DNA of 42,990 nucleotides, from the NCBI GenBank assembly GCA_041608535.1, contig JBFISM010000014.1, positions 1 to 42,990 on the forward strand, given 5' to 3'. The stretch is from JBFISM01 sp041608535 (lineage in GTDB: Bacteria > Actinomycetota > Acidimicrobiia > Spongiisociales > UBA5794). Made by a program: the position numbers and the translations under genes. This document shows positions 25,501 through 32,891 of this stretch, piece by piece; within the stretch, counting starts at the first letter, position 1, and every line of letters starts with the position of its first letter. A model generated the notes under the pieces. That model had not been told where the DNA came from and made no database searches. It saw nothing but the letters and a program-made list of their open reading frames with translations.

Positions 25501-28500
25501 GCTCTGATCTCCTCCGACCCATGCGGATACGGCTCGGCCGTCACGTTCGCATAGACGGGTCGCTGCGGGCCCCGGAGATCGACGCTCACGAGGTCGTCGA
25601 CGATGCGTCGTGACGCCTCGGCGACGAGCGGACAGTGAAACGGCGCCGAAACCGGAATCCTGCGCGCATGCAGCTTGGCGTCTACCAGCATCTCGATGGC
25701 TCGGTCGAGCTCCGCCGTCTCTCCGGCGATGACCGTGTGACCTGGAGCGTTGTAGTTCGCCACATAGACCGACAGGCCGAGCCTCTCGATGGCCGCCTCG
25801 AGAGTGGCCGCATCGGCCGCCACCGACGCCATGGATCCGGGGGTGTCGCTGCTCGCCTCGTGGATGGCGACTCCGCGTTTTGCCGAGACGACCAGCAGGT
25901 CGTCGGGAGCCACAGTCCCGGCAACACACAGCGCAACGTACTCGCCGTAGCTGTGCCCGGCCGTCATCGCCGGCCGCAGATTGAACTGGGTGAGGACGTC
26001 GTGGGCGGCGAGGTTGGTCACACCCAGGGCCGGCTGGGCGTTCCGGGTGTCGTTGAGCGCACGTCGTTGACTCCGCCTCGTGTCGTCGTCGAATGTCGGT
26101 ACGGGGTAGATGACGGAGCTGATCGGAGCGGGCAACTCGGCGGCGAGAATGCGGTCGGCTTGCTCGTACCACCGGGTTCCGAACACGGGCGACAGCAACA
26201 GATCGCTCAACATGTCGGGGTACTGCGACCCTTGTCCTGGGTAGAGGAACGCCACGGCGTCCTCGGCAATCGGGGGCGCCGTCTCGACGTAGATCCCGGC
26301 GGGGTCTTCGACCGTGTTCCCTTCGTTCAGAGCGACGATGGCGCGGTCGATAGCGGCAAGCAGCTCGGCCGCCGTAGCCGCAACCAGCCCCACCCGCACC
26401 GCCGCCGTGGCGGGACCACCTGATGCGGTGGCATGGATCGACCGGGCGAGCTGGTCGAGCCGGATCTCGGGTGTACCTGCGATGGCATGGCGCAGCTCGG
26501 TCAGCATTGCGGCGAGCTTCTCGCGATCGTCGTCGGCCCAGGTGAACACTTCGACGGGACGGGGCAGCAGATCGAGCCGGTACGCGGGGCGATCCGGCTC
26601 GCCGTACTCCTCGAGCACGGCATGGAAGTTGGTTCCGCCAAAGCCGAATGCGTTCAACCCGGCCCGGCGGGGGCTCCGCTCGGGGTCTGCGATCCACGGC
26701 CGGGTGTGGGTGTTGAGATAGAACGGGCTGGTGGCGAAGTCGATCGCCGCATTCGGCTTCTCGATGTTGATGGTCGGCGGGAGGACCCCGTGATGCAGTG
26801 CGAGCGCCGTCTTGATGAGTCCTGCCATGCCCGCCGCCGACTTGGCATGACCGATCATGGACTTCACGGACCCGACCGCACAGTAGGGCTCCTCACCCTG
26901 GAACACGGCACCGAGCGTCTCCAGCTCGGCCCGATCGCCTGCGGCGGTGGCGGTGGCGTGCGCCTCGACGAGCGTGACCGAACCCGAGGGGACACCGGCG
27001 TCGGCGTAGGCACGTTCCAGCGCCAGCACCTGGCCCTCGCTGTGAGGCGCGGTCAGGCTCTTCGAGCGACCGTCGCTCGAGGTGCCGACCCCGCGGATGA
27101 CGGCATAGATACGGTCTCCGTCGCGTTCGGCGTCCCCCAGACGCTTCAACACCACGGCGGCCACGCCTTCGCCGAGCACGATGCCATCGGCATCCTTGTC
27201 GAACGGCCGGGAGCGACCGCTCGGGGTGAGCGCATGGGTTGCGGCAAACGACATGAAGCCGGGCAGATGATTCGTGAGGTCCACACTGCCGACTACCGCC
27301 GCATCGCACAGTCCGGATCGCAACTGACGCACGCCGTCGTACACGGCTGCCAGCGAGGCGGCACACGCAGCATCGACGGTGTAGTTGGCGCCGCGTAGAT
27401 CGAGACGGTTGGCGATCCGGCCGGAGATGACGTTGGGCAGGAGGCCGGGGAAGCTGTCCTCGGTCCACGACGGCAGTGTGCCCCGCACATCGGTCACGAT
27501 CTGGGTCTGGGCGTCGACCGGGACTCCGGCGTCGGCGAGCAGCTTCGGGAGCATTGCCCGCATCACATAGCCGACACTGACGTCGGAGGTGCCGCTGGCG
27601 GCAAAGATGACGGAGGTGCTCTCCGTGGGGAAGGTGTGCTCGTCGAACCCGGCGTCTTCGAGGGCTCGCCGTGCCGTGTCGAGGGCGAGAAGCTGTCCGG
27701 GATCGACCGCCTTGGCGGCCGCCGGTGGGATCCGGTATCGCAGCGGATCGAAGCGATACTCACCGAGGAACGCCCCCCATTTCGCGTACACCTTGTCGGG
27801 CTCGGTGCGGTCGGCGCTGTAGAAGAGATCGGGATCCCAGCGCTGCGGATCCACCTCACGGATCGTGTCGACCCCATCGACGATGTTGTGCCAGTAGGTC
27901 CGCAGCTCGTCGGCCTCGGGGAAGAGGCACGCCATGCCCACGATGGCTATCGGCTCTGTGGCCGGTGGCGACGCCTCGGCGTCGCCCGGGGCACGAGACG
28001 ACATGCGGTGAGCCAGCTCCGTGGCACGCGCCGAGACACTCGCATGCAGATCCTCGAGCGAGATGGCACCATCGCGGAGTGCGGCGAGCTGCCCCACCAT
28101 GTACATCCCGTCTCGGTGCTGCGTGTCGCCATCGACCTCCGTCAGCTCTCCACCCAACCGGGCCGCCGCACCCTGCAGCGACATGTCGACGGTTCCGCCG
28201 CCCAACCTCGTTTCCGCCGAGACCCGCGCCAGCCCCTTCGAGGCGACGCGCAACCGTCCTACGTTGAGAAGTTCCAGCTCGAAGCGCATCTCTTCTGCCG
28301 AGGCCCCGTGCTCTCGCAGCTGGTCCTTGCGTCGCCTGAACTCCTCGGTATACGGCGTCGGAGCGCATCGTGTTGCGTGACCGGTTGCCGTGTCGAGAAG
28401 CTTCGTCGCCCGCAGCGCGATCGCCTCGTCCTGGAACCTCTGGGTTATTGCCCCGGTCTCCACGATGTCGGGAGTGAACAAGTAGGCGCTCCCCATGAGG

Positions 28501-30056
28501 ATCCCGATGCGCACACCGCTGCCGACGAGCCGGTCGGTGAGCGTGCGCACCATCGCCGCCGACATCTCGTCGTGGATGCCTCCGGCGAACAACAGCTGCA
28601 CCTCAGCGAGCACCTCGGGGCGCTCGTCGAGCAACACGTCGATGGCGCTCTGCCACAGGACGAAGCTCGACCGTGGTCCTACGTGACCCCCGCACTCTCG
28701 ACCTTCGAGAACGAACTTGCGTGCTCCGGCCTCGAGAAACTGTCGCAGCAGGGTGGGCGAAGGAACATGGAGGTAGGTTGCGATCCCTGATGCTTCCAGT
28801 TCCGTGGCCTGACTCGGTCGACCACCGGCGATGATCGCAAACGGCGGCTGGACGTCCACGATGACTTCGAGCTGCTCGCCGCGCAGCTCCGGTGGGACGA
28901 ATCCGAGAAGACCGACGCCCCACGATCGCTCTCCGAGCCGAGCCTTGGTCTGTTCGAGCAAGCTGCGCACCTCGCCGCCACGCATCAGGGCCAGTGCCAG
29001 CATCGGCAGCGCTCCGGCTTTGGCAATCCTGTCCGCAAAACGCGGCGTGTCGCTGACCCGGGTCATCGGCCCCTGCACGATCGGCAGCTTGGTGCGGTGG
29101 GCGAGAGCGAGCGGAGAATCCTCCACGAGCGGTTCGGCGTGGCCGGCCGGTCGCAGCGGACGGTGGAGCACTGCTGCATAGGCGTCGAGCGCCGCCTGGG
29201 TGCTACGAAAGGCAGCAGCGAGGCGTGGGGCCCAGGCAACTCCCTGCCCCAAGGGAATCGGGCGATCGAATGGCGATCCATTTCGATCTCGCCACGCCCG
29301 GTGCCAATCGGAGATCCAGTCCGGCGAACGCTCAGCAGCAAGGCTGTGCTCGTCGGCGACCCCCGGCGCGGCCCTGACGAATACGCGTACCGGTCGGCCG
29401 GAGTCTTCGCCGAGCACCGCAGTCTCGGTGCCGTCGAGACCCGCGATGCGACGACGTTCGGCAGCGGTCCAGGGAGCGTCTTCGAGCAACCACAGCTCCT
29501 CGCCGAGCACGACACCGCGGCCACCGGCGCAGCGGACACATCCGGCCGTGTCGAGCCCGACCGCACTGTGCAGCCACCACGGCACCGTCAGATCGGCGGC
29601 GCGCTGTGCCAGGATGAACCCGGTCTCTCCGGAGACGAGCCCACCAGCTTCGCTCGCCTTCAGGATGACACCGTCGCTCCCCGCCCGACCGGCGGCCTCG
29701 GCGGCGGCGAGCGACGTGACCTCGACGATGACTTCCTTGGCGTGGTGTCGTGCGGCCATCACGCACGCGCTGAGCTCCGCAAACGTGTCCGGCAAACCGG
29801 CGAGCGCAACGATGGGCACCCGCCCGATGTTGGGCAAACGCGTCTGGTCGCAATCCCCCCAGGCATCCCAGCGCACGCCCCACGTCGTGCGGGCGCGTCC
29901 CGCCTGGCGGAGGGTCTCCAGCTGCCAACGGGCGTGATCGTCGAACGTCGGACCGATGTCCAGCAGACCGGTGTATCCCGAGCGCACGGCTGCCGTTGCG
30001 ATGCCCGCATCGCAGCGGACGTGGGGGGTGACAGCGATGACCGAGGAGATCGTCAC
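22575..30056 (-). CDS. Iterative lipid/polyketide synthase protein 1: NPD, NPD, KS, AT, ACP, KR
   Basis: 2493 aa. Two nitronate-monooxygenase-like (PfaD-type) flavin barrels lead: the first (about 1-260) has EAGGL at 136-140, the second (about 315-650) has PIVQGPM at 325 and ECGGHVG (His458). Then KS (701-1150; Cys898, His1033, His1070), AT (about 1265-1600; GHSYGE, Ser1369, His1474), an Ala/Pro linker with a helix (1704-1740), a single ACP (about 1840-1920; LGIDSIK, Ser1875) and a KR (about 1990-2490; TGGALGIG at 2211-2218, Tyr2401, Asn2405). The LGIDS motif and the PfaD-like reductase place it near PUFA/secondary-lipid synthases. The second barrel probably serves as enoyl reductase. The start is GTG 30056, after GGAAGGA; the open frame further upstream is Arg-rich and non-coding. 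No thioesterase is present. Confidence 0.92.
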   Translation of the reverse strand: MTISSVIAVTPHVRCDAGIATAAVRSGYTGLLDIGPTFDDHARWQLETLRQAGRARTTWGVRWDAWGDCDQTRLPNIGRVPIVALAGLPDTFAELSACVMAARHHAKEVIVEVTSLAAAEAAGRAGSDGVILKASEAGGLVSGETGFILAQRAADLTVPWWLHSAVGLDTAGCVRCAGGRGVVLGEELWLLEDAPWTAAERRRIAGLDGTETAVLGEDSGRPVRVFVRAAPGVADEHSLAAERSPDWISDWHRAWRDRNGSPFDRPIPLGQGVAWAPRLAAAFRSTQAALDAYAAVLHRPLRPAGHAEPLVEDSPLALAHRTKLPIVQGPMTRVSDTPRFADRIAKAGALPMLALALMRGGEVRSLLEQTKARLGERSWGVGLLGFVPPELRGEQLEVIVDVQPPFAIIAGGRPSQATELEASGIATYLHVPSPTLLRQFLEAGARKFVLEGRECGGHVGPRSSFVLWQSAIDVLLDERPEVLAEVQLLFAGGIHDEMSAAMVRTLTDRLVGSGVRIGILMGSAYLFTPDIVETGAITQRFQDEAIALRATKLLDTATGHATRCAPTPYTEEFRRRKDQLREHGASAEEMRFELELLNVGRLRVASKGLARVSAETRLGGGTVDMSLQGAAARLGGELTEVDGDTQHRDGMYMVGQLAALRDGAISLEDLHASVSARATELAHRMSSRAPGDAEASPPATEPIAIVGMACLFPEADELRTYWHNIVDGVDTIREVDPQRWDPDLFYSADRTEPDKVYAKWGAFLGEYRFDPLRYRIPPAAAKAVDPGQLLALDTARRALEDAGFDEHTFPTESTSVIFAASGTSDVSVGYVMRAMLPKLLADAGVPVDAQTQIVTDVRGTLPSWTEDSFPGLLPNVISGRIANRLDLRGANYTVDAACAASLAAVYDGVRQLRSGLCDAAVVGSVDLTNHLPGFMSFAATHALTPSGRSRPFDKDADGIVLGEGVAAVVLKRLGDAERDGDRIYAVIRGVGTSSDGRSKSLTAPHSEGQVLALERAYADAGVPSGSVTLVEAHATATAAGDRAELETLGAVFQGEEPYCAVGSVKSMIGHAKSAAGMAGLIKTALALHHGVLPPTINIEKPNAAIDFATSPFYLNTHTRPWIADPERSPRRAGLNAFGFGGTNFHAVLEEYGEPDRPAYRLDLLPRPVEVFTWADDDREKLAAMLTELRHAIAGTPEIRLDQLARSIHATASGGPATAAVRVGLVAATAAELLAAIDRAIVALNEGNTVEDPAGIYVETAPPIAEDAVAFLYPGQGSQYPDMLSDLLLSPVFGTRWYEQADRILAAELPAPISSVIYPVPTFDDDTRRSQRRALNDTRNAQPALGVTNLAAHDVLTQFNLRPAMTAGHSYGEYVALCVAGTVAPDDLLVVSAKRGVAIHEASSDTPGSMASVAADAATLEAAIERLGLSVYVANYNAPGHTVIAGETAELDRAIEMLVDAKLHARRIPVSAPFHCPLVAEASRRIVDDLVSVDLRGPQRPVYANVTAEPYPHGSEEIRALLAEHLANPVRFVDQIRNMYRDGARVFFEVGPGRTLTNMVGRILEDDPHVVIPLDNGKGRPTWSSLAHLLARAHALGLPVDVAPWFRYRPLTDESPSEYLARLDAEAAIKPTDLVVSAVGVRSAADESTPQPVDDGPSREAGRAPPTEQTPPTASEAGAPQIADEIPPRKEPSVSATPHQAPSPQFAGLQSMVTQWFELQTEQTRLLQRLLSLEERMVASPTEGSLSAVAVPASPAAEMAAVIPAPAAPAAPVPAALVVAPAPVLPVIEPMAASPPQETPGETGAAVAPAAAVAAVAAVDTLPADPSAAAVTGNGAVPSAEAFERDLINEVSERTGYPKEMLDVDLPLESGLGIDSIKVMEIFSNLKPYHHVLAGEEQDEEEILQSFIELKTLGDIVGYYRERAGEMSAAPAEEVVASPFERPAHQGTEETVAGDDGATPPTIERSIVAAVPAPAASPIAPQTGISHPADDLVLLVLGDVASLPANADALLQLTRYRVCHVLPGGAFSVASERRYTVDFTSEASLESLRRTVAEQGRLGAVLNLMGLGGEFAGNDRRAPLTMATWLLNTAKVFADDLQATADPLRPSVVNVTAIDGRFGLGSSAAVAPAQAASIGLVKSLGKELRVLAKNIDLDLAGDGTALAAALVGEVSGIDDLREIGYDGERRWTVALERRAPTGGGMRLDSGAVLLVTGGALGIGATSLHRLVSGSDTTVVLVGRSEPAHPTDEPDELRGLETPEQLRAALVEAASHNGGTVTPSEIERRVAQIVKTRRLSSNLAALEAAGATVEYHSLDVRDDERFGALIDDVYRRHGRIDGVIHAAGVVEDQILAHKDAASFARVFDTKVRPALTLAATLRPEDLGFLVFFSSVSARFGNASQLDYAAANEVLNKLADQLNRSWPAGVVAINWGPWDAGMLSPGLRNAYAERGIELIDPEVGAAAFLDEINSFSDHAEVVLACGTDRIAGYGLEVKVR

Positions 30057-30449
30057 CGGCCCGTCCTTCCGATCCGCAAGCCGGTGCGACCAGACGGCGT
30101 CGCTGCGGGGTGGAGTGCTGCTGAGCCCGCGGACGGCACCTCTCTTCGATCGCACGGCCTGCCCCTCGTGGCAGTCAGCCGGCTGCGGCTTCGGCCGAGG
30201 ATCTGAGATGGGGCGGCGCAGATGGCGAGGAGAGGCCACACCGCGAGTGCGTGTCCGCCGGTGCGACGCGGCCGTCGCCGGGGAAGTAGCTCGGGTGTCT
30301 GACTGGCTATCGCTTGCGCCACGGCGCCGGTCGACACAACCACAACGTGTCAACCGTACTCATCGGCTCCGCGAGATGAGTCCGGCTGTCCCGATGGGCG
30401 GGAAGGAGCTCCGCGCGGACCGACGACGGACGACGGACGATGCCGGCTT
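30057..30449 (-). other. Upstream region of the lipid operon (393 nt)
   Basis: No gene is supported. It separates the PEP-mutase-like gene (same strand, ends at 30450) from the synthase start. It holds the dyad and -35-like element at 30348-30381, a long leader, and GGAAGGA before the GTG. Near 30419-30438 there is a short repeat of the CGACGGA type. No terminator with a T-run was found after the PEP-mutase-like gene, so read-through into the operon cannot be excluded. Confidence 0.4.
30348..30381 (-). promoter_or_regulatory. Dyad plus TTGACA, candidate promoter/operator of the lipid operon
   Basis: A perfect 7-bp inverted repeat, ACTCATC (30358-30364) and GATGAGT (30375-30381) with a 10-nt spacer. 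On the minus strand it lies directly upstream of a perfect TTGACA (30353-30348). No convincing -10 hexamer is seen at 17 nt. If used, the mRNA would have a leader of roughly 270 nt before the GTG at 30056. Confidence 0.35.
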
Positions 30450-31205
30450 CTAGGGGGGCGGGAACGCGAAGTCGCCTGCGAGGAGCTGCAGCCCCGCATG
30501 CTCGACGGCGCTATAGGCCGCCCAGGTGAGCGCTCCGCCCACGCTGATACGGCGCACCCCGAGGAAACCCAGCTCGGCGACGGTGGGGCCATCGCGCAAC
30601 AGCAGGACATTCATCGCGACGTCGACCGAGTCGACCACACGCCGGATGTCCTCTGCCTCGGTCAGACCGGGGGCGTAGACGCAGTGCGCCCCCGCTCGAG
30701 CGAACGCAGCCAGCCTCGTGATGATCTGGTCGACGTCCTCCTGGTCGTACAACAGCCCTTCGGCGCGGGCGGTGAGCACCATCCCCCAGCGGTTCGCCTC
30801 CTCGACGGCGGCGCCCACCCGCTCCACAGAGACCTCCAGTGGATCGATCACCTGCGTCGTCGGGTTGTAGTCCTCAATCGAGCACCCGGCGGCAGCGGCG
30901 TCGGCCAGCAATCGAACCGTATCGGCAACACCGGCCAGATCGTCGGCAAAACAGTACTCGGCGTCGACGCTCAGCGGGATCGACAGTGCGGCCGTGAGCG
31001 TTGCGACGTGGGCGACCAGCTCCTCTCGGGTCACATACTGGTCGGGTCGTCCCAAGGTCGCCGCGTGGCCGCTGCTCGTGGTGGCCAGCGACTCGAAGCC
31101 AAGGTTCTCGAGCCGCTTCGCCGACCCGACATCGAACGGGTTGGGCATGACGAACGTCCCGGAGAGGTGCAACTCGTGGAAACGCCGTCGCAGCTCGTTG
31201 CTCAT
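30450..31205 (-). CDS. PEP mutase / isocitrate lyase family enzyme
   Basis: A 251-aa cytoplasmic TIM-barrel protein. Family marks are the opening FVMPNPFDVGSAKRLENLGF, ATTSSGHAATLG, VDAEYCF (metal-binding region), AAAGCSIEDYNP and VYAPGLTEAEDI. The set matches the small PEP mutase/isocitrate lyase superfamily members that often act as oxaloacetate decarboxylases, carboxyphosphonoenolpyruvate mutases or methylisocitrate-lyase-like enzymes; the catalytic loop Cys of true isocitrate lyases (KKCGH) is not present. The exact substrate is undetermined. Start: ATG at 31205, six bases after TACGCT; there is no Shine-Dalgarno, suggesting a leaderless mRNA. The longer open frame upstream is unlikely. 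Confidence 0.85.
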   Translation of the reverse strand: MSNELRRRFHELHLSGTFVMPNPFDVGSAKRLENLGFESLATTSSGHAATLGRPDQYVTREELVAHVATLTAALSIPLSVDAEYCFADDLAGVADTVRLLADAAAAGCSIEDYNPTTQVIDPLEVSVERVGAAVEEANRWGMVLTARAEGLLYDQEDVDQIITRLAAFARAGAHCVYAPGLTEAEDIRRVVDSVDVAMNVLLLRDGPTVAELGFLGVRRISVGGALTWAAYSAVEHAGLQLLAGDFAFPPP

Positions 31206-31217
31206 GGTGGCAGCGTA
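31206..31217 (-). promoter_or_regulatory. Leaderless -10 element TACGCT
   Basis: TACGCT (31217-31212, minus strand), then GCCACC, then the ATG at 31205. The extended CGTACGCT is shared with the starts at 3157 and 7042. Confidence 0.55.
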
Positions 31218-31544
31218 CGCCGCACCGAGCGGCATCGGGTCCGGTGGTGCGGATCTTGACCGGTCCGTAGGTTTCTCCGTAACGGACGGGTCCGCTGCGG
31301 CCCTGTACCGGCCGAGGATCCCAAGCGCCCGTTCGAGGTGCCGCGATGGCTGAACACCCGGCACGGAGTGGTGGGCGCCGAGGACCTCAAGCTCGCCGAG
31401 CCGGCCGCCGACGGGGTGGTCGCCTTCATGCTGGCCATTTGGCCATCCCAAAGTCCGGGGTGGCGGCGGGGCTTGGATCGCCCTGCGCGGCGTGATCTGA
31501 ACCGCGCCGGCGGTTGCCGAGCGAGTTCCTGGGAGACTCTCTCA
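31218..31544. other. Divergent intergenic region with 16-bp palindrome at 31500-31515
   Basis: No gene is clearly supported. It lies between the PEP-mutase-like gene (minus) and the FG-GAP lipoprotein (plus). A 6-bp perfect dyad with a 4-nt centre, AACCGC GCCG GCGGTT (31500-31515), lies 29 nt before the GTG at 31545 and could be an operator. An open frame from 31338 reads into the lipoprotein, but the segment does not look like a signal peptide or known domain. Confidence 0.35.
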
Positions 31545-32885
31545 GTGGGAATCGCACGCCTGACCATCGCAGCCGTGCTGCTCGGCGTAGCTGCCGCTTG
31601 TGCCACTGACGACGGCGATCCGACGGGCGCTCCGGCTGCCACCACGGTCGCACCCACGACGACATCGGCGCTGCGCGAGGCGGGGACGACCGCTCCGCCG
31701 ATGGTTCGACAGAGTTCGCCCGACCGGATCGCAACAACCAGCAGCGATGGTTCGGGGAACCGAGTGGTGGCCGGGCGCATCGATCTCGCTGCGGAGCCGT
31801 TGTCGGTCGAGCTGGACAGCGTTCCAGAATGGGTGGTTGGCGCCGCAACCGATGACGGCGTCGTCTGGGTCGTGGTCGATGGTGAGGGCCGGGCCCGAGC
31901 AGTGCTGGAAACCGAGGGTGCGTTGCGTACATATCCGATCGAGATGTCTGCGCTGCCGCCGGGCATGCCCCCCACGCTGCTGGCCACCGCCACGAGCGTG
32001 CAGCTGTTCGATCCGATCGAGCTGGTGGCCGATGTCGCCCCATTGGCCGGCCACATCATCGTGGGCGGAGTGCCGGTCATCATCGACGGCGCCGGTGGGG
32101 TGCACGTCGGGGACACGCTCGTGTCGGCTGTCACCGCGCTCCCCGACAGCCGTATCGTCGCCGCGGCGTCCGGCCTGGTCGCCCTGATGAGTGATCCGAC
32201 AGAGCGGCTAACCCACGCCGTGATCGGAGATCGTGTCGAGGCGGAAACCGTGACCGTGATCGATCCCGGCACTGCCACGGTGAGCGCCGTGCTCGACGCA
32301 CCCGATGGGACCGTGTTCGAGGCGATCTCTCCCATGTGGGCCGATGTGGACCGCGACGGCACCGACGAGATCGTCGTGACCGCCTCGGACAGCAGCAGCG
32401 GCGCCCGGCTCACGGTCTTCGCCGCCTCGGGTGAGCTGCTGGCGCAGTCGCCGCCGATCGGTAGCGGCAACCGGTGGCTCAACCAGCTTGCGGTGGCGGC
32501 GACTGGGCCGTCGGGCGAGACCGAGGTCATCGAGGTGAAGACCCCTCACATCGGTGGCATCGTGCAGTGGTACCAGCTCGACGGTGACCGGCTCGAGCTG
32601 CAGGCAGGTATCCCCGGCTACTCGACCCACGGCATCTTCTCCCGCAATCTCGATGAGGGGCTCGTCATCGATGTCGGCGGAGACGGCCGTCTCGATGTCG
32701 TCGTACCGAGCCAGGACGACCGGACGCTGGCTGTGCTCACCCGCGTCACCGGCGGTGCCGAGGTCACGCTCGAAGTCGACTTGGGCGGCTTGCTGGGTAC
32801 CAACCTCGCCGGCGTGGTGAGAGGCGATGGCAGCGCCACGGTTGCCGCCGCCACCGCAGACGGTCTCCTCCTGGTGTGGCCGTAG
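31545..32885 (+). CDS. Lipoprotein with FG-GAP/VCBS-like calcium-binding repeats
   Basis: A 446-aa lipoprotein. Start: GTG at 31545 after GGGAG; the signal peptide (IARLTIAAVLLGVAAAC) ends in a lipobox and is followed by a Thr/Ala-rich linker. The mature part is all-beta. Two FG-GAP-type loops are visible: WADVDRDGTDEIVV (D-x-D-x-D-G) and VIDVGGDGRLDVVV. Such repeats form beta-propellers that bind calcium and act in surface adhesion or recognition. There is no obvious enzymatic motif. It ends 6 nt from the convergent gene's stop. Confidence 0.75.
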   Translation: MGIARLTIAAVLLGVAAACATDDGDPTGAPAATTVAPTTTSALREAGTTAPPMVRQSSPDRIATTSSDGSGNRVVAGRIDLAAEPLSVELDSVPEWVVGAATDDGVVWVVVDGEGRARAVLETEGALRTYPIEMSALPPGMPPTLLATATSVQLFDPIELVADVAPLAGHIIVGGVPVIIDGAGGVHVGDTLVSAVTALPDSRIVAAASGLVALMSDPTERLTHAVIGDRVEAETVTVIDPGTATVSAVLDAPDGTVFEAISPMWADVDRDGTDEIVVTASDSSSGARLTVFAASGELLAQSPPIGSGNRWLNQLAVAATGPSGETEVIEVKTPHIGGIVQWYQLDGDRLELQAGIPGYSTHGIFSRNLDEGLVIDVGGDGRLDVVVPSQDDRTLAVLTRVTGGAEVTLEVDLGGLLGTNLAGVVRGDGSATVAAATADGLLLVWP

Positions 32886-32891
32886 CGTCGA

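Noticed and set aside
30057..30353. N-terminal extension of synthase protein 1 to an ATG at 30353
   Set aside because: The extra 99 residues are Arg-rich and domain-free, the ATG lies within the TTGACA element, and the GTG at 30056 has a good ribosome site.
30419..30438. Short CGACGGA-type tandem repeat considered as a regulatory repeat array
   Set aside because: Only about two to three imperfect units; likely chance in GC-rich DNA.
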